DNA of 62,500 nucleotides from Variovorax sp. UMC13 (GTDB lineage: Bacteria; Pseudomonadota; Gammaproteobacteria; Burkholderiales; Burkholderiaceae_C), in contig NZ_LZZW01000029.1 of NCBI RefSeq assembly GCF_014170375.1, positions 1 through 62,500 on the forward strand. Reading direction: 5' to 3'. Positions 8,975-16,170 of this stretch are shown piece by piece; position 1 is the first letter of the stretch, and each line of letters starts with the position of its first letter. The translations under genes were made by a program, and so were the position numbers. Below the pieces are notes generated by a model. That model had not been told where the DNA came from, made no database searches, and was given only the letters and a program-made list of their open reading frames with translations.

Positions 8975-9928
8975 ATGCGTTTCATCGATGCCGCCGCCAC
9001 GCGCGAGGCCCTGCCCTTCGAGCGGCTGGTGCCGGCGCTGGCCACCCTGTTCGCCGCCGGCTGCGAGGTGCCGCCGCGCCATGTGCACGCGCTGCCAGCG
9101 GCCGAAGGCGGCAGCGGCGGCACGGTGCTGATCATGCCGGCCTGGCAGGCCGGCGCCTACCTCGGCATCAAGACCGTCGCCATCTTCCCCGGCAACGCGG
9201 CGCGCGGGCTGCCGGGCCTGCACTCGACCTACGTGCTCTACGACGCGCAGACCGGCGCGCCGCTGGCGCAGATCGACGGCGACGAGATCACCTCGCGCCG
9301 CACCGCGGCCGCCTCGGCGCTGGCCGCCTCCTACCTGGCGCCGACCGACGCCCGCTCGCTGCTGGTGGTCGGCGCGGGGCGCGTGGCCGAGCTGCTGCCC
9401 GCGGCCTACCGCGCCGTGCGGCCGCTGGAGACGGTGAAGGTCTGGGCCCGCAACGGCGTCCAATCGGCGGCCTTGGTCGAGCGCCTGCGCGCGCAAGGCA
9501 TCGATGCCGAGGCCGCGGTCGACCTGCCCACGGCCGTGGCGCAGGCCGACATCGTGAGCTGTGCCACGCTGGCCACGGCACCGGTGGTGCAGGGCGCCTG
9601 GCTGGCGCCTCATGCCCATCTCGACCTGATCGGCAGCTTCACGCCGGCCATGCGCGAGGCCGACGACGCCTGCTTCGGCGGCGGCGCGCGGCTCTATGTC
9701 GACACGCCCGAGGCGCTGCAGAAGAGCGGCGAACTGCTGGGCCCGATGGCGCGCGGCGTCTTTGCCGCCACGGACGTCGCGGGCACGCTGGCCGATCTGG
9801 CACGCGGCACGGTCTCCGGGCGTGGCGACGGGGAAGGTCGCACCGTCTTCAAGTCGGTGGGCACGGCCCTCGAGGACCTCGCCGCGGCGGTGCTGGTCTA
9901 CGAGCAGACCGGTGGCCGCACGCCCTAG
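8975..9928 (+). CDS. Ornithine cyclodeaminase / mu-crystallin family dehydrogenase
   Basis: 317 residues, the usual family length. Conserved blocks are PPRHVHA and GGTVLIMPAW near the N-terminus, KTVAIFPGN at about 66, TGAPLAQIDGDEITSRRTAAASALAA-type substrate and oligomer region around 90-115, and an NAD(P)-binding stretch LLVVGAGRVAELL at about 129. Members are NAD(P)-dependent: ornithine cyclodeaminase, alanine dehydrogenase, or reductases of delta1-pyrroline/piperideine-2-carboxylate (LhpI). The missing strong GAGxQA motif (here GAGRVA) argues more for the reductase-type group, but this is weak. GGGAG precedes the ATG. It lies 40 bases after the acyltransferase, probably in the same operon. 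Confidence 0.85.
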   Translation: MRFIDAAATREALPFERLVPALATLFAAGCEVPPRHVHALPAAEGGSGGTVLIMPAWQAGAYLGIKTVAIFPGNAARGLPGLHSTYVLYDAQTGAPLAQIDGDEITSRRTAAASALAASYLAPTDARSLLVVGAGRVAELLPAAYRAVRPLETVKVWARNGVQSAALVERLRAQGIDAEAAVDLPTAVAQADIVSCATLATAPVVQGAWLAPHAHLDLIGSFTPAMREADDACFGGGARLYVDTPEALQKSGELLGPMARGVFAATDVAGTLADLARGTVSGRGDGEGRTVFKSVGTALEDLAAAVLVYEQTGGRTP

Positions 9929-9936
9929 CCAGGCGC

Positions 9937-9960
9937 AAAAAAAGCGCCCCGAAGGGCGCT
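9937..9960 (-). terminator. Rho-independent terminator for the small ORF at 10019-10096
   Basis: Seven-base-pair stem AGCGCCC / GGGCGCT (9943-9949 and 9954-9960) with a CGAA loop. The A-run at 9937-9943 becomes a U-run on the minus strand, so it ends transcripts coming from the right. A second GC-rich inverted repeat follows at about 9968-9984. Confidence 0.75.
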
Positions 9961-10018
9961 GTGGAACGGCGCCTTTCGGGCGCCGCGAGGAGGATCCAGC
10001 CGTTGGATGCAAATGGGC

Positions 10019-10096
10019 TCAGAGAATTCCAAAAATCTTCAGGGCAATGATCGCCACCACGGGCACGCCGCACAGCCAAAGGATGATGCTCTTCAT
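10019..10096 (-). CDS. 25-residue hydrophobic peptide (putative small membrane protein)
   Basis: ATG at 10096 on the minus strand, stop at 10019-10021. The peptide starts MKSIILWLCGVPVV and ends KIFGIL: a basic N-terminus followed by one continuous hydrophobic span, as in single-span small membrane proteins. A GGAG ribosome-binding site lies six bases before the ATG, and a strong terminator in the same orientation begins about 60 bases after the stop, which makes a short stand-alone transcript likely. I recall similar MK-x-I-x-LWL-x-GVP peptides in other proteobacteria but cannot verify this here. Function unknown. Confidence 0.7.
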   Translation of the reverse strand: MKSIILWLCGVPVVAIIALKIFGIL

Positions 10097-10208
10097 GACT
10101 TTCTCCGAACTTGTTTGAGTAAGGCTTCAGCCTAGAGGCTGGCCATGCGCCGGCCCTGCGGGAGAAGGCAAGCCGATCGCGTGGTCCGCTGCCTACATCC
10201 GGGCGCCC

Positions 10209-10328
10209 TCAGCGCGCGGTGGCGAAGGGAAGTTCCCAGTCCGCGGTCGCCGCGTCGGCCGGGATCGCCAGCGTGAAGATGGCCGCCGCGGCAAGCGAGG
10301 CGAGGACGGTGGCGAGGAAGGTGGTCAT
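10209..10328 (-). CDS. Small hypothetical exported peptide (39 residues)
   Basis: An ORF of 39 residues starting at 10328 on the minus strand. It has a hydrophobic, alanine-rich N-terminal half (MTTFLATVLA onwards) and a short polar tail after an A-D-A-A stretch, which looks like a signal peptide or single membrane span with a very short mature part. There is no clear ribosome-binding site and I do not recognise the family. It lies among other small genes on the same strand, which is the main support. It may not be expressed. Confidence 0.4.
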   Translation of the reverse strand: MTTFLATVLASLAAAAIFTLAIPADAATADWELPFATAR

Positions 10329-10417
10329 GGGCGCAAGCTTCGCGTCCCGGGGCCGCGCGCACTGTCAGCGCAAAGCCATCGCGCATGAGCGACGCGAGCG
10401 CATCCCGCGCCCCGCGC

Positions 10418-10753
10418 TCAGCGCCGGGCCGGTGGCCGCAGCGCGGGGTCGGGCAGGGCCGGGCGGCTCGCGTCCTGGATGCCAGGCGCCTCGATCTCGA
10501 CCGGCACCGCGATGTCCATGACGGCGGGCTCGACCGTGGTGGTCTCCACCCATTCGGTGGGGGCGCGGTCCGGCTCGAAACCGCTGGCCAGTGCGCCGAT
10601 GGCGCAGACCAGTGCCAGGGCGAACCAGGCGCCGCCGATCTTCCAGCGCGAGGGCACGACGCCGTGGATGCGAAACCACTGCGGACGCGCCGCGCTCACG
10701 ACCATCCCGAGGATGCAGAACTGCCCCGCCAGCGCGAACAGCAGGCCCTTCAT
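10418..10753 (-). CDS. Hypothetical membrane protein, two predicted spans
   Basis: 111 residues. Two hydrophobic segments are visible, at about 4-22 (LLFALAGQFCILGMVVSA) and 41-58 (WFALALVCAIGALASGF), separated by a short basic loop containing a W-F-R motif; the remaining C-terminal 50 residues are acidic and proline-rich. I do not recognise a named family. Codon use matches the neighbours (strong G/C in third positions), which supports a real gene. It is followed on the minus strand by smaller ORFs and preceded by the lipoprotein gene about 50 bases away, so these may form one transcript. Confidence 0.65.
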   Translation of the reverse strand: MKGLLFALAGQFCILGMVVSAARPQWFRIHGVVPSRWKIGGAWFALALVCAIGALASGFEPDRAPTEWVETTTVEPAVMDIAVPVEIEAPGIQDASRPALPDPALRPPARR

Positions 10754-10802
10754 CGGCAGGGACGTGTCGGATGCATCGCGCAGCCTGTTCGCCGGGTGCG
10801 GC

Positions 10803-11024
10803 TCAGTCGCAACGGAAGCGAACGGTCCCCGGCGCTGCGCCAGGGAGCTCGAGCAGGCGGATCGGGTCGCCCGTGGTGCGGCAGAAACGCTCGGCCTCTT
10901 CCGGGCTGTGCGCCTGCAGCACGCCGTCGCCTAGGCGGGTCACGCCCGTGGGCGCCGGCATGGCGCAGCCGGACAGGGTCGACAGCGACAGCAGGGACGA
11001 CAGGAGCAGGGCGAGGATTTTCAT
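10803..11024 (-). CDS. Small lipoprotein, function unknown
   Basis: 73 residues from the ATG at 11024. The signal sequence MKILALLLSSLLSLSTLSGC ends in a lipobox (LSGC, Cys20), so the mature product should be a lipid-anchored envelope protein of about 54 residues. The mature part contains two further cysteines (RFCRTTGD and the C-terminal RFRCD), which could form a disulfide. The longer frame upstream of 11024 has no signal-peptide character, so the later ATG is preferred. No family recognised. Confidence 0.75.
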   Translation of the reverse strand: MKILALLLSSLLSLSTLSGCAMPAPTGVTRLGDGVLQAHSPEEAERFCRTTGDPIRLLELPGAAPGTVRFRCD

Positions 11025-11415
11025 CGGGCGGGGAGCGGGGCGGGGAAGGGCGGCAACAGGGGCCGGCCGATCGGACCCATTCTGCCGCAGCCGCCGCCTC
11101 GATCCTTGCTGCAGATGGTTACGTTTTTTTGCGTCTGTGGCACCGACAAGTCCCTGCACACTGCATCCAAATCAGGCGCTCATGCGTAAAGAACGACACG
11201 GACGGAACCGGTTTCAGCGGGCAGCGGCATCAGCCGAATGCTGACGGCCCTGGCCGATGCCCCGCGGTCGAATCTGTCTGTTCGGCACAGCCTTGCGTTT
11301 CCAGCTTCTTCCGGAGCAGGGCACGCAGGGCGCCGACGCATTGAACCAAAGGGAGGGCGCGCCTGGAAGCACCGGGCCGCCTGTTGTCGAGAAGCGGTGC
11401 CCGCAGCGCGGGCAT
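11025..11415. other. Intergenic region, no gene seen
   Basis: 391 bases between the divergent lipoprotein gene and the small ORF at 11416. Part of it is less GC-rich than the surroundings (around 11115-11200, with a run of seven T at about 11125) and probably holds the promoters of both genes, but no element matches a consensus well enough to mark. Frames through it are shadow frames. Confidence 0.5.
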
Positions 11416-11610
11416 ATGGATCTACGGAGTGATCAATTGGAGTTTTTTGTTGCAGAAGAGGCCCCCGGACAGTTCAGCTGGGGGCTGAGGGATGCCGAGG
11501 GCGTGGTGGTGGCGAAGAGCGCGGCCACCTTCCCCGACCGGGAGGCCGCGACGGCCGCCATGGTCAGCGTCGCGGGCGCCCTGCCCGGCGCGGCGGTCGA
11601 GGACGAGTGA
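11416..11610 (+). CDS. Small YegP/DUF1508-like protein
   Basis: 64 residues from the ATG at 11416 (MDLRSDQLEFFVAEEA). The pattern FFV-x6-GQFSWGLRDAEGVVVAKSA followed by an alanine-rich helix resembles one YegP/DUF1508 unit: a short beta sheet with a W-x-L-x3-G-x-x-A-S signature and a helix. The in-frame extension upstream (to 11257) lacks coding character and is not included. The protein at 17923-18141 has the same pattern. Function of the family is unknown; the similarity is from pattern recognition, not a search. Confidence 0.6.
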   Translation: MDLRSDQLEFFVAEEAPGQFSWGLRDAEGVVVAKSAATFPDREAATAAMVSVAGALPGAAVEDE

Positions 11611-11656
11611 GTGGGCTGACGCCCGTGCGTGGAGGGTCGGGGCCGGTCGGCCGCGG

Positions 11657-11878
11657 CTACCAGAACTTCCACCAGGGGCGCGTCTGCTGCCTGACCGTGG
11701 CGGGCCGTGTGTCCAGCGTCTCGGCGCTGGCGAGCGTGACGCCGCTGCGCTGCCGCAGCTCGGTCTCCAGGGTGTGGGCCACCCCGCGGGCTGTCTTTTC
11801 ACCTCTCAGGGCTCTCTGGCGCCATTCCTGCGCGTGAAGCGCCAAGTCATCGTCACTCAATTCACTTATCACTGTCAT
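11657..11878 (-). CDS. Hypothetical small protein
   Basis: 73 residues starting at the ATG at 11878 (MTVISELSDDDLALHAQEWR). The predicted helix L-S-D-D-D-L-x-x-x-A-x-x-W-R-Q-R-A-L-R-G at the start and the aromatic C-terminus (PWWKFW) are typical of short uncharacterised beta-proteobacterial proteins. No membrane span or signal peptide. It is convergent with the YegP-like ORF and divergent from queE, with 124 bases between the two starts. I do not assign a function. Confidence 0.65.
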   Translation of the reverse strand: MTVISELSDDDLALHAQEWRQRALRGEKTARGVAHTLETELRQRSGVTLASAETLDTRPATVRQQTRPWWKFW

Positions 11879-12002
11879 CAGGCCATTGTGCCGTGTGCGT
11901 CGACGGCGGTCGCGCGCACGGGATTTCCGGGCCGGCGGACCCTGCCGTAGGATCCGCGCATCAGGGACTCGAACAGGGCGGGTGCGATCCGCACTCGGCG
12001 CC

Positions 12003-12644
12003 ATGACATACAGCGTGAAAGAAATCTTCTACACCTTGCAAGGCGAGGGATTGCGGGCCGGACGGCCCGCGGTCTTCTGCCGCTTTGCAGGGTGCAATCT
12101 GTGGACCGGCCGTGAGGAAGACCGCGCCAGCGCGACCTGCCGGTTCTGCGACACCGATTTCGTGGGCACGGACGGAACCCTGGGCGGGCAGTTCGCCCGG
12201 GCCGCGGCCCTGGCCGACCGGATCATGGCCCAGTGGCCGGCCGGGCAGGAGCACCGGTATGTGGTCCTGACCGGCGGCGAGCCGCTGCTGCAGGTGGACG
12301 CCGCCTTGATCGATGCGCTGCACGCCCATCGCTTCGAGATTGCGGTCGAGACCAACGGGACCGTCTCCGCGCCGCCGGGCCTGGACTGGATCTGCGTGAG
12401 TCCGAAGGCCGGCGCCGGCTGGGTTCAGCGCCAGGGCCACGAACTCAAGCTGGTCTATCCGCAGCCCGGCCTGCTGCCCGGCGATGTCGCGGCGGTGGCG
12501 GATCTCGATTTCGACCACCGGCTGCTCCAGCCCATGGATGGGCCCCTCCAGCGCCAGAACACGCGGGCGGCGATCGCGTATTGCCAGGCCCATCCCGAAT
12601 GGCGGCTGTCGGTGCAGACGCACAAGGTGCTGGACATCCGATGA
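12003..12644 (+). CDS. queE: 7-carboxy-7-deazaguanine synthase
   Basis: 213 residues. A radical-SAM enzyme that converts 6-carboxytetrahydropterin to 7-carboxy-7-deazaguanine in queuosine synthesis. The iron-sulfur cysteines are Cys31, Cys46 and Cys49, giving the extended CX14CX2C spacing of the QueE subgroup rather than CX3CX2C. The N-terminus VKEIFYTLQGEG and the GGEPLLQ motif (about 97) are typical. The ATG at 12003 is chosen because homologues begin at exactly this motif. The stop overlaps the queD start (ATGA), so the two are coupled. Confidence 0.95.
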   Translation: MTYSVKEIFYTLQGEGLRAGRPAVFCRFAGCNLWTGREEDRASATCRFCDTDFVGTDGTLGGQFARAAALADRIMAQWPAGQEHRYVVLTGGEPLLQVDAALIDALHAHRFEIAVETNGTVSAPPGLDWICVSPKAGAGWVQRQGHELKLVYPQPGLLPGDVAAVADLDFDHRLLQPMDGPLQRQNTRAAIAYCQAHPEWRLSVQTHKVLDIR

Positions 12645-13045
12645 ACACCGCTTCTCCCTTCGACGGCACCCGCTGCGAGCTGTCGCAGCGCTTCTTCTTC
12701 GATGCCGCCCACACGCTGCACCGCGCCTTGGAAACCGAGGGCAGCCGGCGCATCCACGGCCACACCTACGAAGCCGAGATCACGATCACCGGGGTGCCCG
12801 ACGCAGCCACGGGCATGCTGGCGGATCTGGGCCTGGTGCGCCAGGAAGTGGCGCGCGTGCGCGAGCTGCTCGACCATCGCTTCCTCGACGAGATTCCCGA
12901 CCTGGGGCCGGCGACGCTGGAGAACCTCTGCAACTTCATCCGGCGCCATCTCCAGCCCACGCTCCCCCTGTTGAGCGCGGTCACGATCGAGCGCCGCGCG
13001 AGCGGCGACAAGTGCGTGCTGCGCTGGCGCCCCGGGCGAGACTGA
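12641..13045 (+). CDS. queD: 6-pyruvoyltetrahydropterin synthase / QueD family protein
   Basis: 134 residues. QueD makes 6-carboxytetrahydropterin from dihydroneopterin triphosphate, the step before QueE. The zinc ligands are present: His24 (FDAAHTL), His39 and His41 (HGHTYE). The base at the other end of the active site is also recognisable (LDHRFL near 78-83). The nucleophilic cysteine, four residues before the HGH motif in E. coli QueD (CxxxHGH), is Ser35 here (SRRIHGH). Operon context with queE strongly suggests a queuosine role, so either serine suffices, or this is a divergent subgroup, or another copy does the chemistry. Confidence 0.88.
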   Translation: MNTASPFDGTRCELSQRFFFDAAHTLHRALETEGSRRIHGHTYEAEITITGVPDAATGMLADLGLVRQEVARVRELLDHRFLDEIPDLGPATLENLCNFIRRHLQPTLPLLSAVTIERRASGDKCVLRWRPGRD

Positions 13046-13095
13046 GGGATCGGGATGTGCGGCTGGCAAGGCCGGGGCATCCCTTGGATAAATTC

Positions 13096-13127
13096 AAATG
13101 AGAATCAATCGTATTTGAGGTTATACT
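13096..13127 (+). promoter_or_regulatory. Fur-box-like operator overlapping the hemP promoter
   Basis: A 21-base imperfect palindrome at 13096-13116 (AAATGAGAATCAATCGTATTT) matches the AATGAxAATCA-type Fur core, about 11 of 19 positions of the classical box. A TATACT -10 element follows at 13122-13127; no good -35 is visible. The position just in front of hemP fits iron-repressed control. Confidence 0.6.
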
Positions 13128-13219
13128 GGGGCCATGCTGCTGGATCCGGTGCCTCGCTTTCCTCGAAGGGCGGCCGAAGGACCAGCCTCCGATTGATGAT
13201 CAACGAAGGATCGATCCCC

Positions 13220-13489
13220 ATGCAGACCGCCCTGTCCCACAGCAGCACCCCGACCCTGCGCGTGCGCCGCCGCATCACCGCCGCTTCCATCGCCGCGCCG
13301 GCCTCGAGCGTGCAGGCGCATGCACCGGCGGCGCCCGAAGCGCCGCGCTTCGACGATGCGGCGCTGGTCGTGTCCAGCCTGGACAGCCACGCGCTGCTGC
13401 GGGGCCACAAGACCGTCCAGATCGCGCACAACGGCTTCGTGTACACGCTGCAGGCCACCAAGCTCGGCAAGCTGATCCTCACCAAATAG
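13220..13489 (+). CDS. hemP: Hemin uptake protein HemP family
   Basis: 89 residues. The C-terminal third carries the HemP signature: LLRGHKTVQIAHNGFVYTLQ followed by ATKLGKLILTK at the very end. The N-terminal half is low-complexity, rich in Ala, Pro, Ser and Thr, longer than in short HemP proteins. HemP in Burkholderia is an iron-regulated factor needed for heme receptor expression. AAGGA lies about ten bases before the ATG at 13220; an in-frame ATG at 13196 is an alternative. A Fur-like box precedes it. Unusually, no heme receptor or TonB-system genes follow. Confidence 0.88.
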   Translation: MQTALSHSSTPTLRVRRRITAASIAAPASSVQAHAPAAPEAPRFDDAALVVSSLDSHALLRGHKTVQIAHNGFVYTLQATKLGKLILTK

Positions 13490-13504
13490 GTCAGGCTTCA
13501 TCGC

Positions 13505-13521
13505 GGGGCGCCGGGCGCCCC
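13505..13521. terminator. GC-rich hairpin after hemP (weak terminator)
   Basis: Perfect stem GGGGCGC / GCGCCCC with a three-base loop, 16 bases after the hemP stop. There is no T-run, so it may stabilise the 3' end rather than act as a full intrinsic terminator. Confidence 0.4.
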
Positions 13522-13641
13522 ACGGTCTCCAGGCCGCGCTGACCGGGGCCGGATGGAACGTCTCCCCCCCGGTCCGCGTCGGGGCTGAGGCATCGGGTCG
13601 CATGCATCCCCCTGCTGGCAGCCCCAAAAAGTTTCCTGAAT

Positions 13642-13655
13642 GTGAACGGGTTCAC
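13642..13655. promoter_or_regulatory. Perfect inverted repeat upstream of the adhesin gene
   Basis: GTGAAC-GG-GTTCAC, a 6-2-6 perfect palindrome in an AT-richer stretch about 130 bases before the adhesin start. It looks like an operator for a dimeric repressor. No regulator is assigned. Confidence 0.4.
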
Positions 13656-13783
13656 TGGATCGCCAAAATGGTGCGTCCGTCATAGATGTATCGAGATGTA
13701 CATTCATTTCGAGCACCCCCGGTGCCCTGGGGGCGTACCCACGATGGCACAGCGCTCCCCGTACAACAACCTCGGAGCCAATC

Positions 13784-15868
13784 TTGCCCTCTCACCTTCG
13801 CCTTCCGCGGTCGCACCGCCCGCTTCTCGTCCGCACCCTCGTCGCCACCCTCGTCGCCACCGCCATGGGCGGTGCCCTGGCCCAGCCGGTCGTCGTCAAT
13901 GTGGGCGCCGGCGCCATTGCGCAGGGCAGCACGGAGGCCATCAATGGCGGACAGGTCTTCGACATCCGGGCCGCTGCCGAGACGGCGATCCAGACGGCGC
14001 AAGGGACCGCCGACTACGCCTCGGCCATCGCGCAAGCGGCCAACGTGGCTTCCAACGGCGCACAGCAGAGCGCCAACGCCGCCGCCAACGTGGCCAGTAC
14101 CGCGCTGGGGGTCGGAAACAACGCGATGAATGCGGCGGGCAACGCGCAGGGGACCGCGGATGCCGCGGTGGCTGCCGCGGGCGCCGCGCAGAACACGGCC
14201 AATGCGGCTTCGACGGCTGCCAGCGCGGCTCAGAACACCGCGAGCGCGGCGCAGGGCACGGCCAACAGTGCCTTGAGCCAGGCGGGCGCGGCCAGCACTG
14301 CCGCAGGCCTCGCCCAGAACGCCGCCAGCAATGCGAGCAACCTGGCCGGCCTCGCGCTGGGTGTGGCCAATTCGGCGAACAACACCGCCAACAATGCCCA
14401 GAATGCCGCGGACCTGGCTTCCACCGCCGCCGGCGCCGCGCACGACGCTGCCAACAACGCCGCGAGCGCCGCCCAGACGGCCCAGAATACTGCCTACGTT
14501 GCACAGGACACGGCCAATGGCGCGCTCGGCCTGGCCGGCGCCGCCAACAGCGCGGCCAACAGTGCCCAGCAAAGCGCCAACGCCGCCAACGCCGTCGCCA
14601 GCACGGCCCTGGGCGTGGGCAACGCGGCGCAGAACGCCGCCAACAACGCGCAAGGCACGGCCAATGCCGGCGTGAGCGCGGCCGCCGCGGCGCAAGGCAC
14701 GGCCAACACCGCACTGGGCGCAGCCGGTGCCGCGCAGACCACGGCCAACAACGCCGTGGGCGCAGCCGCCACGGCGCAGGGCACGGCCAACACCGCGCTC
14801 GGGGCCGCCAATGCAGCACAGACCACGGCCAACGCCGGCGTGAGCGCGGCTGCAGCGGCGCAAGGCACGGCCAATACCGCGCTCGGCGCCGCCCAGACCG
14901 CCCAGGTCTCGGCCGACGCGGCCCAGACCACGGCCAACGACGCGCAGCGCCTGGGCCAGAACTCGGCCCAGTACGCCGCCGGTGGCACCCAGCTCCAGCT
15001 CAACGCCAACGGCGGTGCGGGCTCGACCATCACCAACGTGCGCGCCGGCGTCGGCGCGACCGACGCGGCCAACTTCGGCCAGGTGCAGCAGGCGCAGCAG
15101 GCGGCCGTGGTGACGGCCAACGGCTTCACGAGCCAGCAGGTCAGCGCCTTGCAGGAGGTCATGAACCGGGCCTTCGACAACGGCCTGTGCAGCTTCAGCA
15201 ACGGCAACGTGACCTGCGGCACCGGCAGCAAGGCCACCGGCACGGGCGCGACCGTGCTCGGCCCCAATGCGGTCGCCAACGGCGACGACACGACGGCGAT
15301 CGGCAATGGCGCGCAGGCCAGCTTCGCCGGCTCGGTGGCGATCGGCGCCGGTGCGCGGGCGCTGGCGGACCCGACCACGGCCGTGGGCAACAACGCCATC
15401 GCCGCGGGCAACGACTCGGTGGCGCTGGGTGCCAACACGCTGGCCAGCGGCGCCAATTCGGTCGCCCTGGGCCAGGGCTCGGTGGCGACGCGAGACAACT
15501 CGGTGTCGGTGGGCAACGCCGCCACGGGCTTCACGCGCAATATCACCAACGTGGCGCCGGGCGTGTTGCCGACGGATGCGGTGAACCTGGAGCAGGCGCA
15601 GCAGCTCAACGCCGCAACGCTCGGCGAGGCGCGCAAGTTCGCCGCCCGCGGCGTGGCCGCGGCCATGGCCAGCGCCGATGCGCCGATGCCCTCGGCACCG
15701 GGCAAGACCAGCTGGGCCACCCAGGCGGCCAGCTACAAGGGCGAGGCCGCGATCGGCGCCAGCCTCATGCACCGCCTGACCACCGACATCCCCTTGGCCA
15801 TCTCCGCCGGTGTGGCCGGCGGCAACGGTTCGGTCGGTGTGCGCATCGGCCTGAAAGGCGAGTTCTAA
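13784..15868 (+). CDS. YadA-like trimeric autotransporter adhesin
   Basis: 694 residues from a TTG start with GGAG six bases upstream; no ATG or GTG in frame fits. A signal peptide (hydrophobic LLVRTLVATLVATAMGGALA) ends near residue 34. Residues about 70-390 are an Ala/Asn/Gln/Thr-rich stalk of 14-residue repeats (two heptads), a coiled coil. A neck-like segment (ITNVRAGVGATDAANFGQ) sits near 420. Residues about 485-585 are YadA-head-type repeats (VAIGAGA, SVALGAN, NSVALGQ), followed by a second neck (NITNVAPGVLPTDAVNLEQ). Residues 608-694 are the membrane anchor, a short helix plus four strands ending in Phe. It should trimerise in the outer membrane and bind surfaces. The stalk-before-head order is atypical. 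Confidence 0.9.
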   Translation: MPSHLRLPRSHRPLLVRTLVATLVATAMGGALAQPVVVNVGAGAIAQGSTEAINGGQVFDIRAAAETAIQTAQGTADYASAIAQAANVASNGAQQSANAAANVASTALGVGNNAMNAAGNAQGTADAAVAAAGAAQNTANAASTAASAAQNTASAAQGTANSALSQAGAASTAAGLAQNAASNASNLAGLALGVANSANNTANNAQNAADLASTAAGAAHDAANNAASAAQTAQNTAYVAQDTANGALGLAGAANSAANSAQQSANAANAVASTALGVGNAAQNAANNAQGTANAGVSAAAAAQGTANTALGAAGAAQTTANNAVGAAATAQGTANTALGAANAAQTTANAGVSAAAAAQGTANTALGAAQTAQVSADAAQTTANDAQRLGQNSAQYAAGGTQLQLNANGGAGSTITNVRAGVGATDAANFGQVQQAQQAAVVTANGFTSQQVSALQEVMNRAFDNGLCSFSNGNVTCGTGSKATGTGATVLGPNAVANGDDTTAIGNGAQASFAGSVAIGAGARALADPTTAVGNNAIAAGNDSVALGANTLASGANSVALGQGSVATRDNSVSVGNAATGFTRNITNVAPGVLPTDAVNLEQAQQLNAATLGEARKFAARGVAAAMASADAPMPSAPGKTSWATQAASYKGEAAIGASLMHRLTTDIPLAISAGVAGGNGSVGVRIGLKGEF
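13996..14955 (+). repeat. 42-bp coding repeats of the adhesin stalk
   Basis: Degenerate tandem repeats with a 42-base (14-codon) period. The most regular units are between about 14690 and 14910 and encode AQGTANTALGAAGA, AQTTANNAVGAAAT, AQGTANTALGAANA, AQTTANAGVSAAAA. Near-identical DNA words (GCGCAAGGCACGGCCAA and variants) recur, so the number of units could change by slippage or recombination. Confidence 0.75.
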
Positions 15869-16170
15869 GCAACGACGACGCCATGTCCGGAAAGGACGGG
15901 TGGCCTGGCGGCCGTCCCGTCCTGCCCGACAGGCCACGCCAGCGCGCCCAGCCATCGCCCTGGCCGGGCGCTCCGCGCGTGGCAGGTCTTCTTTCTTGAA
16001 CCGTGCGCCAGGATGAACCCGCCGTGCCTGCGAGCGAACAACCCTTCCGGCCGCCGAACCGTTCGCCGATGCCGCCCCTGTCGGACGACAACGCTGCAGG
16101 CGTGAAGGCGGCCTCTCCATGATCCCGTACCCCCTCGTCCATCCGCGCCAGGCCGCCGGCCTCGATCCCG
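15869..16170. other. Intergenic region, no gene seen
   Basis: 302 bases between the adhesin stop and the EAL gene. Long frames cross it on both strands but they continue from shadows of the neighbours and have no start context. No clear hairpin terminator or promoter could be marked. Confidence 0.5.

Noticed and set aside
13996..14955. CRISPR-like regular repeats
   Set aside because: The 42-bp units are contiguous and in frame, with no unique spacers and no cas genes; they encode heptads.
13941..15720. Long frames on the other strands across the adhesin repeats, including Arg/Pro-rich ones
   Set aside because: The repeats keep all frames open; only the frame at 13784 has a signal peptide, head repeats and an anchor.
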